NCBI RefSeq assembly: GCF_020217025.1
Contig: NZ_JAIWOF010000151.1
Coordinates: 1 to 10,000 of the forward strand
Direction: 5' to 3'
Length of the DNA: 10,000 nucleotides
Origin: Flavobacterium sp.
GTDB taxonomy: Bacteria; Bacteroidota; Bacteroidia; Flavobacteriales; Flavobacteriaceae
Made by a program: the position numbers and the translations under genes. Positions 1 through 7,255 of this stretch are shown here, one piece after another (position 1 is the first letter of the stretch; each line of letters starts with the position of its first letter). Below the pieces are notes generated by a model. It was not told the origin of the DNA. It was given only the letters and a program-made list of their open reading frames with translations, and searched no databases.

Positions 1-3
1 TAA

Positions 4-597
4 ATGAAAAAACTACTTTACCATTTTGCTATTCTTTTTACTTGTATTGTCTCTGCACAGCAAGAATTTTCGTATGGATTAGTAATTGGCAATAGCTTTT
101 ATACAATTGCCAATAACAATGGAACAAATGGTATGAATACAGATGATTATAGTACTATTACTTTTGGTGGTTATGGAGAATATAATTTCAATGAAAAAAC
201 AGGAATAAAAACGGAAATCTTATTTGCTAAAAATAATTTTACCTATTATCCAACCAAACAACTTTTTGAAATGAGTATAATGAGCATTGCTCCTAATTTT
301 AAGTATGATTTTGGTGAAACATACAGAGAAGGCATCTATTTGTTAGCAGGTCCAAAATTAGCTTTTATAACTAGTGTTAAATCAGAAGGAGAGGATGCAA
401 AAGATAGTTTTGAAACATTTAATTTTGGTGCTCAATTAGGATTTGGGTGGCGAATATTAAAATTTATTGATATTCAAACTAAATTAGATTATGAATTAAC
501 ACCTTTTTTTAAATTGAATAATGGTAATAAAAGTAATTTCTTTGGTGCTGTAATTTCAGCAAATATTGATTTATCAAGATTGCTTTCAAACAACTAA
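4..597 (+). CDS. PorT-like outer-membrane beta-barrel protein
   Basis: A 197-residue exported protein, probably a small beta-barrel of the outer membrane. Residues 1-18 form a signal peptide (MKKLL, hydrophobic core, then VSAQQ), with type I cleavage near residue 18. The mature part alternates polar and hydrophobic residues in strand-length blocks rich in glycine and aromatics, such as FGGYGEYNF (about 54-62), GIYLLAGPKLAF (about 111-122) and FNFGAQLGFGWRI (about 139-151). This is typical of the porin-family/PorT-like barrel proteins of Bacteroidota. No enzymatic motif is seen. The coiled-coil gene follows after 10 nt, so the two are probably cotranscribed; any promoter lies before the window. 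The ATG at 4 directly follows an in-frame TAA at 1-3 and begins the signal peptide, so the start is secure. The role (structural, adhesion or transport) cannot be told from sequence. Confidence 0.8.
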   Translation: MKKLLYHFAILFTCIVSAQQEFSYGLVIGNSFYTIANNNGTNGMNTDDYSTITFGGYGEYNFNEKTGIKTEILFAKNNFTYYPTKQLFEMSIMSIAPNFKYDFGETYREGIYLLAGPKLAFITSVKSEGEDAKDSFETFNFGAQLGFGWRILKFIDIQTKLDYELTPFFKLNNGNKSNFFGAVISANIDLSRLLSNN

Positions 598-607
598 ACT
601 TCAAAAC

Positions 608-1093
608 ATGAAACTATTTTATTTCTTAATCTTCACATTTCCACTTTTAGGGTTTTCACAAGGTTTTTCAGTTCCTAGAAACAATGTCAATGTAAACAAT
701 CAATTGTTTAGTCAGCGAACCCAAATGATGCAACAGCAACAAATCATAAAAACCTTAGAAACAAAAGTTGCTACAGACGAAGAAACATTAGTTACAGAGA
801 CTAATAAAAAGGAAAGTGCAATAAAAAGCAATGAAGAACTAAATTCAAAATTAAATCAACTAAATGAAGAGTTAGCATCAATTGAGAATGACCCAAACCT
901 TACAGCAGATGAAAAATCAAAAAAATCTGCAAAAATCAAAAAGAATATCGGTGCAACTCAATCTAAAATTAATTTAAACTCTAAAAGAATAGAAATTTCT
1001 ACAAAAAAGATAGAAAATCTAGAAAAAAGAATCGAAGCTTCAAAAAAAGAGCTCGATGAAAAAAAGAAGAAAGAGGAAGAAAAGAAAAAATAA
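608..1093 (+). CDS. secreted coiled-coil protein of unknown function
   Basis: A 161-residue exported protein with no recognised family. The start at 608 is preferred over an in-frame ATG at 566 because it begins a clean signal peptide (MKLFYFLIF, then LLGFSQ, about residues 1-18) and because 566 lies inside the preceding gene. The mature protein starts with an Asn/Gln-rich stretch (about 25-47, including MMQQQQ). It then becomes almost entirely Lys/Glu/Asn/Ser-rich helix (about 48-161) with heptad-like leucine and isoleucine spacing, as expected of a periplasmic coiled coil. A break at NDPNLT (about 94-99) suggests two antiparallel helices. The last dozen residues are almost all Lys and Glu. 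It may work with the barrel protein encoded 10 nt upstream, but that rests only on adjacency. Confidence 0.75.
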   Translation: MKLFYFLIFTFPLLGFSQGFSVPRNNVNVNNQLFSQRTQMMQQQQIIKTLETKVATDEETLVTETNKKESAIKSNEELNSKLNQLNEELASIENDPNLTADEKSKKSAKIKKNIGATQSKINLNSKRIEISTKKIENLEKRIEASKKELDEKKKKEEEKKK

Positions 1094-1097
1094 ATTC

Positions 1098-1134
1098 AAA
1101 TCCCGAAAAGCAAAAACTTATCGGGATTTTTTTA
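1098..1134 (+). terminator. rho-independent terminator, possibly bidirectional
   Basis: A perfect 9-bp stem (AAATCCCGA at 1098-1106 with TCGGGATTT at 1121-1129) can extend by an inner AAG/CTT helix after one mismatch. The right arm runs into a T tract through 1133. It ends the barrel/coiled-coil transcript four bases after the stop codon at 1091-1093. Read from the other strand, the stem is followed by a T-rich but interrupted tract, so it may also stop the convergent transcript, whose stop codon (1132-1134) sits in the T run. Confidence 0.85.
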
Positions 1135-1506
1135 TTCTACCACTGCAATTGCTTCAATTTCAATCAACCATTCTTTTCTGCCTAAACTTTCTACGCCTAC
1201 TAAAGTGCTTGCTGGATAATTTTCATTTCCTAGAAATTCCTTTCTAACTTTTCTGAAAATAGGTAAATCTACTTCGGGATTAAAATTTACGATATAGGTA
1301 TTCATTTTTACTACATCTTTAAAAGTAGCATTGCAATTTGTAAGTTGCATTTCTAAATTTTGAAATGTAGTAATGGTTTGTGCTTCTAAATCTGCACCAT
1401 CACCTATTTGACCTGAAATGTAAAGCGTTTTGAAATTTCCAGTTTTTACTACAACAGTTTGAGAGAAACCTTCGTTAGGTTCAATATATTCTTTTTTAAA
1501 CATCAT
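1132..1506 (-). CDS. RidA-superfamily (YjgF/UK114) protein lacking the catalytic Arg
   Basis: A 124-residue protein covering the full length of the RidA fold. Family marks are LYISGQIG (about 29-36), the central TFQNLEMQLTNCNATFKDVVKMNTYIVNF segment in two parts (about 47-75), YPASTLVGVESL (about 97-108) and the C-terminal IEIEAIAVVE. Canonical RidA deaminates reactive enamine/imine intermediates formed by PLP enzymes and uses an arginine in a PAR-S motif (Arg105 of E. coli RidA). Here the matching position is serine in PAST, while the acidic residue of IEIEAIA is kept. It therefore belongs to the Arg-less branches (Rid4-7 type), whose activity is not established, and should not be called an imine deaminase. 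The start could be the ATG at 1506 or the next codon at 1503. It lies 6 nt downstream of the ABC exporter gene and is probably cotranscribed with it. Confidence 0.9.
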   Translation of the reverse strand: MMFKKEYIEPNEGFSQTVVVKTGNFKTLYISGQIGDGADLEAQTITTFQNLEMQLTNCNATFKDVVKMNTYIVNFNPEVDLPIFRKVRKEFLGNENYPASTLVGVESLGRKEWLIEIEAIAVVE

Positions 1507-1512
1507 ATTCTT

Positions 1513-3258
1513 TTATTTTCTCTCACCTATTTGCTGACGCCACATGGCATAATACAATCCTTTTTCTGCAACCAAATCTTCATGCCTTCCTTCTTCAATA
1601 ATTTTACCTTGCTCTAAAACAAAAATCTTATCTGCATGCATAACCGTAGACAATCGATGTGCAATTAAAACTGTTATTCTACTATGGTCGGAAATTGCTC
1701 TAATGGTTATGTTTATTTCTTCTTCTGTAATAGAATCTAAGGCAGAAGTTGCCTCGTCAAAAATCAATAAATTAGGATTCCTTAAAATGGCTCTAGCTAT
1801 AGATAAACGCTGTTTTTCTCCACCTGACACTTTGATTCCTCCTTCTCCAATTGTGGAATTCAAACCATCATCTGCACGATCCAGTAACTTTTGACAACTC
1901 GCTTTTTTCATTACATCATATAACTCTTCGTCGGTTGCATTTGGTTTTACAAATAATAAATTCTCTCTAATAGTTCCCGAAAACAACTGTGCATCTTGCG
2001 TTACAAATCCTAATTGTTTTCTCAAATCTAATAAATCAATTTCTTTAGAATCGGTATTATTATACAAAACTTGACCTTCTTGTGGAGGATACAAACCCAC
2101 TAAAAGTTTGACTAAAGTTGTCTTACCAGACCCTGAAGGACCAACGAAAGCAACAGTTTCTCCTTTTTTAATGCTAAAATTTATATTTTCAACTGCTTTT
2201 TGCCCAGCCGTTTTATGCTGAAAAGAAACGTTTGAAAAATGCAAATGTGTTATTGGACCAATATTTTTGGGATTACTCGGACGAAATTCTTTTGGTGCAT
2301 TTAGTAATGCTTTAAAATTCTCCATTGAAACTTTAGTTTCATTGAGTGTAATAATAAAATTCCCTAATTCTTGAAGCGGACCAAATATAAAGAAGGTAAA
2401 GAAAACCATTGTTAGCAAATCTCCAACCAAAATTTTCTCACCAAATAAGAAATAATACAGCGTAAAAACAACACAAGTTCTTAAAAAATGAACTGTAGTT
2501 CCCTGGATAAAACTTAAACTTCTTATGAATCTAATTTTTTGCAATTCGAGTTGAAGTATTTTTAATGTATTAAGATTCAACCTTTTTTCTTCCTGTTGCG
2601 TTAAACCTAAACTTTTAACTAATTCGATATTTCGTAAACTTTCTGTAGTGGAACCCGCTAATGAATTAGTTTGAGTGACAATTTTACGAGAAACCACTTT
2701 AATTTTTTTACCCAGATAAGAACTTACTAAGGCAATAATTGGAGCTGTTATTAAGAATATTAAAGAAATTCTCGCATCAATTCTTGAAACATAAATAACC
2801 ACAAAAACAAATCCAATAATGGTTTGAAATATCAATGAAATTGAAAGTGTAATTAACTTTTCAGAATCGATTCGAACTTTTGTTAACTTGCTCAAAGTTT
2901 CACCACTACGTTGATCCTCAAATTCTTCAAAAGGTAAATCCAACGATTTTTTAATTCCGTCTGTATACATTTCTGCACCTGTTCTTTGAATTACAATATT
3001 GGTGAAATAGTCTTGAAAGTTTTTAGTAATTCTAGAAATCATTGCTGCACCTAGCGACAATCCTAACCAAAATGAAACCGCTTTGATAAAGCCCATTTCA
3101 TTTCCTTTGTATTTTGCCATCCCAACACCGCAATCTTGCATTAATTTACCCGTAATAATGGAATCAGATAAACTAAAACAAATATTAATTGTAGCCATTA
3201 TTAATGCAAAAAACAGTAACATTTTATGCTTACTAATATAAGAATATAGTAGTTTCAT
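1513..3258 (-). CDS. ABC exporter, fused permease and ATPase (MsbA-like half transporter)
   Basis: A 581-residue type IV/B-family ABC half transporter, expected to act as a dimer in the inner membrane and export an unidentified substrate. The N-terminal half holds about six hydrophobic segments (roughly 12-32, 60-80, 137-158, 164-182, 258-275 and 278-297). The nucleotide-binding domain (about 337-575) has Walker A GPSGSGKT at 373-380, Q-loop Gln421, signature VSGGE at 477-481 (a variant of LSGGQ), Walker B LLIFDE at 497-502 with catalytic Glu502, D-loop SALD at 505-508 and switch His534. The usual A-loop tyrosine after VSF appears to be His348 (VSFQH). The essential ATPase motifs are intact, so it should be active. 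MsbA-like lipid flipping or drug/peptide export are both possible. It is divergent from the GSCFA gene across 114 bases and is followed by the RidA-like gene after 6 nt. Confidence 0.93.
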   Translation of the reverse strand: MKLLYSYISKHKMLLFFALIMATINICFSLSDSIITGKLMQDCGVGMAKYKGNEMGFIKAVSFWLGLSLGAAMISRITKNFQDYFTNIVIQRTGAEMYTDGIKKSLDLPFEEFEDQRSGETLSKLTKVRIDSEKLITLSISLIFQTIIGFVFVVIYVSRIDARISLIFLITAPIIALVSSYLGKKIKVVSRKIVTQTNSLAGSTTESLRNIELVKSLGLTQQEEKRLNLNTLKILQLELQKIRFIRSLSFIQGTTVHFLRTCVVFTLYYFLFGEKILVGDLLTMVFFTFFIFGPLQELGNFIITLNETKVSMENFKALLNAPKEFRPSNPKNIGPITHLHFSNVSFQHKTAGQKAVENINFSIKKGETVAFVGPSGSGKTTLVKLLVGLYPPQEGQVLYNNTDSKEIDLLDLRKQLGFVTQDAQLFSGTIRENLLFVKPNATDEELYDVMKKASCQKLLDRADDGLNSTIGEGGIKVSGGEKQRLSIARAILRNPNLLIFDEATSALDSITEEEINITIRAISDHSRITVLIAHRLSTVMHADKIFVLEQGKIIEEGRHEDLVAEKGLYYAMWRQQIGERK

Positions 3259-3317
3259 GTAGTTTAATTTAAGAATGTAAAAGTACTAATAATCATCTTT
3301 TAAAAAGTTCGCTTATA

Positions 3318-3353
3318 TTGTTAAATGTTTTGTAATTAAAATCCTTAATTTTG
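3318..3353 (+). promoter_or_regulatory. candidate promoter for the GSCFA gene
   Basis: TAATTTTG at 3346-3353 fits the Bacteroidota -7 consensus TAnnTTTG exactly and lies 19 nt before the ATG at 3373. The best TTG upstream is at 3318-3320, a 25-nt spacing that is longer than usual; another (3330-3332) is too close. On the opposite strand TACTTTTA (3278-3285), one base off the same consensus, could serve the ABC exporter but has no good -33 partner. The rest of the 114-base divergent gap shows nothing else clear. Confidence 0.4.
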
Positions 3354-3372
3354 AACTTATAAAATTATTTGT

Positions 3373-4350
3373 ATGCAATTCACTACCAAAATACCCGTTC
3401 AAAAAAGCAGTTTCCCAATCGATTACGATTCGAAAGTTATGTTATTGGGTTCGTGTTTTGCAGAAAATATGGGTAACAAGTTTGATTATTTTAAATTTCA
3501 AGCTACTACCAATCCGTTTGGAATTATTTTTAATGCGGTTTCTTTAGAAAAATTAATTCGACGTTCGGTAGAAAACAGAACGTTTACCGAAAGTGATATT
3601 TTCTTTCATAACGATTTATGGCATTGCTATGAAGTACATTCGGAACTGTCAAATTCGGATAAAGATGGCTTTTTAGAATCTTTAAACGATATAATCCGTT
3701 CCACAAACAAACAATTAAACGACTCAACACACATTATAATTACGCTAGGAACGTCGTGGGCGTATCGAAATATAGAATCAAACGAAATTGTCGCCAACTG
3801 TCATAAAGTCCCGCAAAAGCAGTTTACAAAAGAATTGTTGTCGATTCATCAAACCGAAGAAAGTTTACAAAGTATTATTTCATTAATACATTCGGTTAAC
3901 CCAAATTGCAATTTTATTTTTACGGTTTCTCCTGTACGCCATATAAAGGATGGATTTATTGAAAATACGTTGAGTAAAGCGCATTTGATTTCGGCAATTC
4001 ATTCGGTATTAAATCAAAAAATCTCGACTTCGCTCGAACTGACAACTCAGAATAATACCTATTTCCCAGCCTACGAAATTATGATGGATGAATTGCGTGA
4101 CTATCGTTTTTATGCCGAAGACATGTTGCATCCTAGTCAAACAGCTGTTGATTATATTTGGATTCAATTCTTTGAAAACTACATTTCGGAATCACAATTT
4201 GGATTAATGAATGAGATTTGCTCTATTCAAAAAGGATTAAAGCACCGACCTTTTAATCCAAATACAGAAAATCATCAGAAATTCTTAAATCAACTCGATC
4301 TAAAAATAAAATCCATTAAAAATCAATATCCTTTTATAATATTTTGTTAA
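3373..4350 (+). CDS. GSCFA-family SGNH-like hydrolase
   Basis: A 325-residue cytoplasmic protein without signal peptide or membrane segment. The family-naming GSCFA is at residues 26-30 (MLLGSCFAENMG). Other conserved blocks are NPFGIIFN (47-54), TLGTSWAY (124-131), NCHKVP (142-147), FTVSPVRH (183-190) and YFPAYEI (230-236), ending with YRFYAEDMLHPS (244-255). GSCFA proteins resemble SGNH/GDSL esterases: Ser27 would be the nucleophile, and Asp250/His253 in DMLHPS match the DxxH of block V, so a hydrolase or acyl-esterase role is likely. The natural substrate is not known to me. Length is normal for the family. Codons appear somewhat richer in TCG, CGT and GCG than in neighbouring genes, which is a visual impression only. 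The stop codon touches the first palindromic operator, and no strong terminator follows. Confidence 0.88.
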   Translation: MQFTTKIPVQKSSFPIDYDSKVMLLGSCFAENMGNKFDYFKFQATTNPFGIIFNAVSLEKLIRRSVENRTFTESDIFFHNDLWHCYEVHSELSNSDKDGFLESLNDIIRSTNKQLNDSTHIIITLGTSWAYRNIESNEIVANCHKVPQKQFTKELLSIHQTEESLQSIISLIHSVNPNCNFIFTVSPVRHIKDGFIENTLSKAHLISAIHSVLNQKISTSLELTTQNNTYFPAYEIMMDELRDYRFYAEDMLHPSQTAVDYIWIQFFENYISESQFGLMNEICSIQKGLKHRPFNPNTENHQKFLNQLDLKIKSIKNQYPFIIFC

Positions 4351-4370
4351 AATACGGCAATTGTCGTATT
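4351..4370. promoter_or_regulatory. palindromic operator, copy 1 of 3
   Basis: AATACGGCAATTGTCGTATT is a 20-bp near-perfect palindrome with a single G/T mismatch pair. It begins right after the GSCFA stop codon and lies 60 nt before the YbjN-like ATG. It matches copies at 7186 and 9897, and like them is followed after 21 nt by an AATTTT box. Length and symmetry suit a dimeric DNA-binding protein. The encoded response regulator is the nearest candidate, by inference. Confidence 0.75.
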
Positions 4371-4391
4371 TCCTACCTTATCCTTTTTTGT

Positions 4392-4410
4392 GAATTTTGA
4401 CTTATCAATA
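4392..4410 (+). promoter_or_regulatory. core promoter of the YbjN/propeller operon (candidate)
   Basis: GAATTTTG at 4392-4399 differs from the -7 consensus TAnnTTTG at one fixed base. It sits exactly 21 nt after the palindrome, as in the other two copies. The bases after it (TTATCAATA) parallel the second copy at the same offset. No TTG occurs at normal -33 spacing, so the palindrome-bound protein may replace the -33 contact. Transcription would begin near 4405, leaving a leader of about 25 nt. Confidence 0.5.
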
Positions 4411-4429
4411 AATATAAAAATTCACACTT

Positions 4430-4909
4430 ATGAAAACTTTAAAAAATTCAACTCTATTTTGTTTGTTACTTTTATTCGTTTCGATTCAATTCGCAACAGC
4501 TCAAAAATTAGTTAATGCATCGGAAGTTACTCCTTCTTTATTAAAAGAAACTTGCGACAATGCTTATATAGAAGTATTAGAGGTTAAAGACACTTATATA
4601 AAAATTAAAAACACCTATAGTGTTTATCTTGATATTGATGCCAACAAAAGATTCATAACCTTTAGTAGCGTTTATAATCTTGTAGATGGTACTTCAAAAA
4701 AAGATGCTTTAGAATTAATAAACAAATTAAATGCTGAAGTAGCGTTAATTAAAGTTTACTATTCCGAAAGTACAAACACCATTACTTATTTCTATTATTT
4801 TTGGACGGAAGGCGGATTTACACAAAAATCCTTAATTAGTTCTTTACGCCTTTATAAAACAGCATTGGATTTATCTTTAGATAAAGATACAGGTAAACTT
4901 ATTAAATAA
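4430..4909 (+). CDS. exported YbjN-domain protein
   Basis: A 159-residue protein with a signal peptide (about 1-25, hydrophobic LFCLLLLFVSIQ, then FATAQK). The mature part resembles the YbjN family, which has a type III secretion chaperone-like fold. It shows a strand pair around VKDTYIKIKNTYSVYLDID (52-70), RFITFSSVYNLVDG (74-87), the helix SKKDALELINKLNA (89-102), then strands VALIKVYYS and TITYFYYFWTEGG followed by the helix SLISSLRLYKTAL (134-146). YbjN proteins are described as sensory or regulatory and usually lie in the cytoplasm, so the signal peptide points to a periplasmic variant. It is the first gene of a three-gene operon (8 nt to the next gene) behind palindromic operator copy 1. 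A binding or adaptor role in an envelope response is plausible but unproven. Confidence 0.72.
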   Translation: MKTLKNSTLFCLLLLFVSIQFATAQKLVNASEVTPSLLKETCDNAYIEVLEVKDTYIKIKNTYSVYLDIDANKRFITFSSVYNLVDGTSKKDALELINKLNAEVALIKVYYSESTNTITYFYYFWTEGGFTQKSLISSLRLYKTALDLSLDKDTGKLIK

Positions 4910-4917
4910 AAATATTT

Positions 4918-5289
4918 ATGAAAATAAGAATCGCCTTTGTATTGCTTGTGATTAATCTTTTTCACAGCGAATCAATATGGTCTCAAAGACCTGTTCTTAC
5001 AGACGAAGAAACTGTTTCTGAAATGGTTATATCCGAAATGCACGAAGTATTTCAATCTCCTGATTTTATTAAAAAGAAAAACAAGAAATTTTCTGAAGTA
5101 ACAGGCGACATGACTATTGACATTACTGTAATTCAGAGCGGAAAAGTTGCTACTTTTTTCAAAGTAGATAGCACAATAAAAGACATCGATTTTATCAACT
5201 TTATGTCGGAATACATTCTTACTCACAAATTCAAATTCAAATTAGAGAAGAAGAAAAGATACAAAATTAGATACAACTTATCATTTTAA
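4918..5289 (+). CDS. small exported protein, possibly TonB-C-like
   Basis: A 123-residue protein with a signal peptide (about 1-23, ending SIWSQ). I do not recognise a firm family. After a short helical stretch (about 28-58) with a basic KKKNKK patch, residues 62-123 follow the pattern G-M-T-I-D-I-T-V-I-Q-S-G-K-V, a variable 'VDSTI', a helix (DFINFMSEYILTH) and a final basic strand pair (KFKFKLEKKKRYKIRYNLSF). This resembles the layout of TonB C-terminal and related energy-transduction domains, but it has no N-terminal anchor or proline-rich linker and so cannot be a full TonB. It is flanked by exported proteins, 8 nt after the YbjN-like gene and 17 nt before the propeller gene. Confidence 0.65.
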   Translation: MKIRIAFVLLVINLFHSESIWSQRPVLTDEETVSEMVISEMHEVFQSPDFIKKKNKKFSEVTGDMTIDITVIQSGKVATFFKVDSTIKDIDFINFMSEYILTHKFKFKLEKKKRYKIRYNLSF

Positions 5290-5306
5290 CATTAAAAACG
5301 AAACTC

Positions 5307-7121
5307 ATGAAAAAATCAATTATTATGTACTCTCTTCTTGTAGCAATAGTAGGAACTACTCCTGCAACTGCTCAATTTGGAAAGTTATTAGACAAAGTCA
5401 AAGGAAGTGGTGGTTCTAAAAAATCAGGAAGTTTTGCTACTGTTTGGGAATCAGAATTTGGAAACAAAGCCACTCGATTAGCCGTAAACAATAGCGATGG
5501 TTCTTATATTTTAGGAACAGATGATAACTCTGCTTCAGTATTAAATGGTGAAGGCAAGCTAATTTGGAATGGCGATTACAAAAACATCACAACCAACAAA
5601 ACCAATAAATGCGAATATCAATACGTTATCTGGAAAGATAATGGTGGTTACTTGTTCTTATTTGACGAGAGAAAAATGGGAACTGACCGCGTTGCTGTAA
5701 TTGATATTGCTACAGGAAAAGAATTATGGAATTCTGAACAATACCAAAATTTATTACCAAAAGGAACAAAATCCGAAGATGGCGCTGACCAAGGGGAATT
5801 AGAAACTGTAAAGTACATTTACGAATTGGATGCCTTTTTAATTTCTCAAAAAGCATCTGTAATATTGGTAAAAGCCAATACAGGAGAAAAAGTTTGGGAA
5901 ACCAATCGTTTTAAAGGTGGTGTTGGAAAATACATTTACGATGCTAAAAAGAATGAAATCATCATGGTGAATTTCAAACCAACTGCTTTAGGTGCTTTAT
6001 TTGCTGGATTTAAAAATCAAATGGTGAAATTAAACGCGAATAATGGTGAAATCATTTGGGAAAACACTTTTACAGGAACTGTTGAAAAAGAATTGGTAAC
6101 CCGAAGAGCCATTTTAGATTTATGGATTAAAGGCGACAAAGTATTCATGTATTTGAATGGATTACAAGTTTTCAATATCAATACAGGACAAAAACTTTGG
6201 GAATCTATCTATGAAAACGACATGGATGGTGGCGGCGGAGGTATGTTCTCTAACACTACTCAGAAAAAATATTATAGAACTATTGCTGATCCATTATTTA
6301 CGGATAATGCGGTTTATATAGTAATGTTAGGCGGAAGAGATCGTACTAAATACGTTCAAAAACATGAATTAGAAAGTGGTAAAATCATGTGGACTTCTGA
6401 AAAAATCACAGGTGCTTTTTCTATACCAAATATCTACAGATCAGGCGATAAAGTAATTGTTCAAGTAGGTGGAAAAGTACAAGTTCAAGAGTTTAGAAAA
6501 GAACAACAACAAAGTTTATATGGAGGTTCTTACACTTCTAATGTTCCTTATATTTATTGGGATTACAAAGCACAAAAAAATAGCTTATTAGCTTTAGATG
6601 ATAAAACAGGAGCTACTGCTTGGCGTTCAGAAAAATTTGATAAACGTATTACGGATTTCATCATCCATGAAAATAAAAATGTATTTGTTGGAGATGGCGA
6701 TCAATTCTACTGTTATGACATTGCTTCGGGAAAACAAATTTTTGATGTAAAACACAACGATGCTGGTGTTGGAAAAGCAACAGACGTAATCGATTTTGGA
6801 AACACAGTAGTAGTTTTATCTGAAAAAGGATTGGCATCATACAACAAAAAAGATGGCTCAAGAGCTTATGCAACTGAAAAAATTAAAGGAGTAGATTATT
6901 TCTACGATGTAAATGGAAACTACTTTTTACGCGACCAAAGAAACAGCAAAAACATACTTCATGCAATTGACATGACTAATGGAGAAACTAAAGGCTCTGT
7001 TCAATCGAAAGGTAAAGGCGGAAGTCCAAAATATGGTGACGGTTTAGACATTACTGACGATGGAGAATTCATTTTTGCTTTTAAAGGAAAAAAAGTAGAA
7101 AAAATAAAAGTGAACAATTAA
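5307..7121 (+). CDS. exported PQQ-like beta-propeller protein
   Basis: A 604-residue protein with a signal peptide (about 1-23, PATAQF) and a short Gly/Ser/Lys linker (about 29-43). The rest is a beta-propeller of PQQ-type repeats, each ending in G-x-x-x-W: GKLIW (83-87), GKELW (137-141), GEKVW (193-197), GEIIW (247-251), GQKLW (294-298), GKIMW (358-362), GATAW (435-439), and a degenerate GKQIF (475-479). Seven or eight blades are likely. I see no haem-binding CXXCH motif, and it lacks the features of PQQ alcohol dehydrogenases, so a scaffold or ligand-binding role, as for BamB-like propellers, fits better than catalysis. A glycine run (308-313) forms a loop between blades. It closes the operon that starts at 4430 and is followed by a strong terminator. 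Confidence 0.82.
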   Translation: MKKSIIMYSLLVAIVGTTPATAQFGKLLDKVKGSGGSKKSGSFATVWESEFGNKATRLAVNNSDGSYILGTDDNSASVLNGEGKLIWNGDYKNITTNKTNKCEYQYVIWKDNGGYLFLFDERKMGTDRVAVIDIATGKELWNSEQYQNLLPKGTKSEDGADQGELETVKYIYELDAFLISQKASVILVKANTGEKVWETNRFKGGVGKYIYDAKKNEIIMVNFKPTALGALFAGFKNQMVKLNANNGEIIWENTFTGTVEKELVTRRAILDLWIKGDKVFMYLNGLQVFNINTGQKLWESIYENDMDGGGGGMFSNTTQKKYYRTIADPLFTDNAVYIVMLGGRDRTKYVQKHELESGKIMWTSEKITGAFSIPNIYRSGDKVIVQVGGKVQVQEFRKEQQQSLYGGSYTSNVPYIYWDYKAQKNSLLALDDKTGATAWRSEKFDKRITDFIIHENKNVFVGDGDQFYCYDIASGKQIFDVKHNDAGVGKATDVIDFGNTVVVLSEKGLASYNKKDGSRAYATEKIKGVDYFYDVNGNYFLRDQRNSKNILHAIDMTNGETKGSVQSKGKGGSPKYGDGLDITDDGEFIFAFKGKKVEKIKVNN

Positions 7122-7146
7122 TTTGTTATTATAGTTTGATTAGTTT

Positions 7147-7182
7147 GAGTGGATTGATGTTTTATCAATCCACTCTTTTTTT
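7147..7182 (+). terminator. rho-independent terminator of the propeller operon
   Basis: A perfect 11-bp stem (GAGTGGATTGA at 7147-7157 and TCAATCCACTC at 7165-7175) with a 7-nt loop is followed by seven T at 7176-7182. It lies 26 nt after the propeller stop codon and separates that operon from the next promoter region. Confidence 0.95.
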
Positions 7183-7185
7183 GTA

Positions 7186-7205
7186 AATACGTCAAATGTC
7201 GTATT
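7186..7205. promoter_or_regulatory. palindromic operator, copy 2 of 3
   Basis: AATACGTCAAATGTCGTATT lies three bases past the terminator T tract and 51 nt before the ATG of a 42-codon gene. Eight of ten base pairs are symmetric. It matches copy 1 at 18 of 20 positions and the reverse complement of copy 3 at 18 of 20. Its arms are AATACG and CGTATT in every copy. Confidence 0.75.
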
Positions 7206-7226
7206 GAAAAACGTCTTATTTTAAAC

Positions 7227-7245
7227 GAATTTTACGCTATTAATA
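7227..7245 (+). promoter_or_regulatory. core promoter of the 42-residue gene (candidate)
   Basis: GAATTTTA at 7227-7234 is exactly 21 nt after the palindrome and shares seven of eight bases with the box of copy 1. The following CTATTAATAAA parallels TTATCAATAAA at the same offset in copy 1. It is a poor match to TAnnTTTG by itself, which suits a promoter needing an activator. Transcription could continue into the kinase gene, since no terminator is seen between them. Confidence 0.45.
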
Positions 7246-7255
7246 AACCTGAATT

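Noticed and set aside
566..607. Upstream in-frame ATG for the coiled-coil protein
   Set aside because: It would overlap the barrel gene and bury the signal peptide behind 14 extra residues; the ATG at 608 is clearly better.
1703..1894. Plus-strand open frame inside the ABC transporter gene
   Set aside because: It is antisense to the conserved ATPase motifs and has no family features; it is a shadow. The same applies to open frames at 1056-1247, 4972-5226, 6661-6873 and 9548-9748.
4351..4371. Palindrome copy 1 as a terminator for the GSCFA gene
   Set aside because: It lacks a following T tract, and the same palindrome occurs at 7186 right after a genuine terminator, which points to a DNA-binding site.
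4390..4425. Inverted repeat GTGAATTTT / AAAATTCAC just before the YbjN-like start, considered as an RNA hairpin or riboswitch
   Set aside because: The left arm overlaps the putative -7 box, so it would not be in the transcript; the loop is 18 nt of AT-rich sequence and no aptamer features are seen. It could still be a second binding site.
5307..7121. PQQ-dependent dehydrogenase
   Set aside because: Only the structural propeller repeats are seen; no cytochrome motif or dehydrogenase active-site signature is evident.
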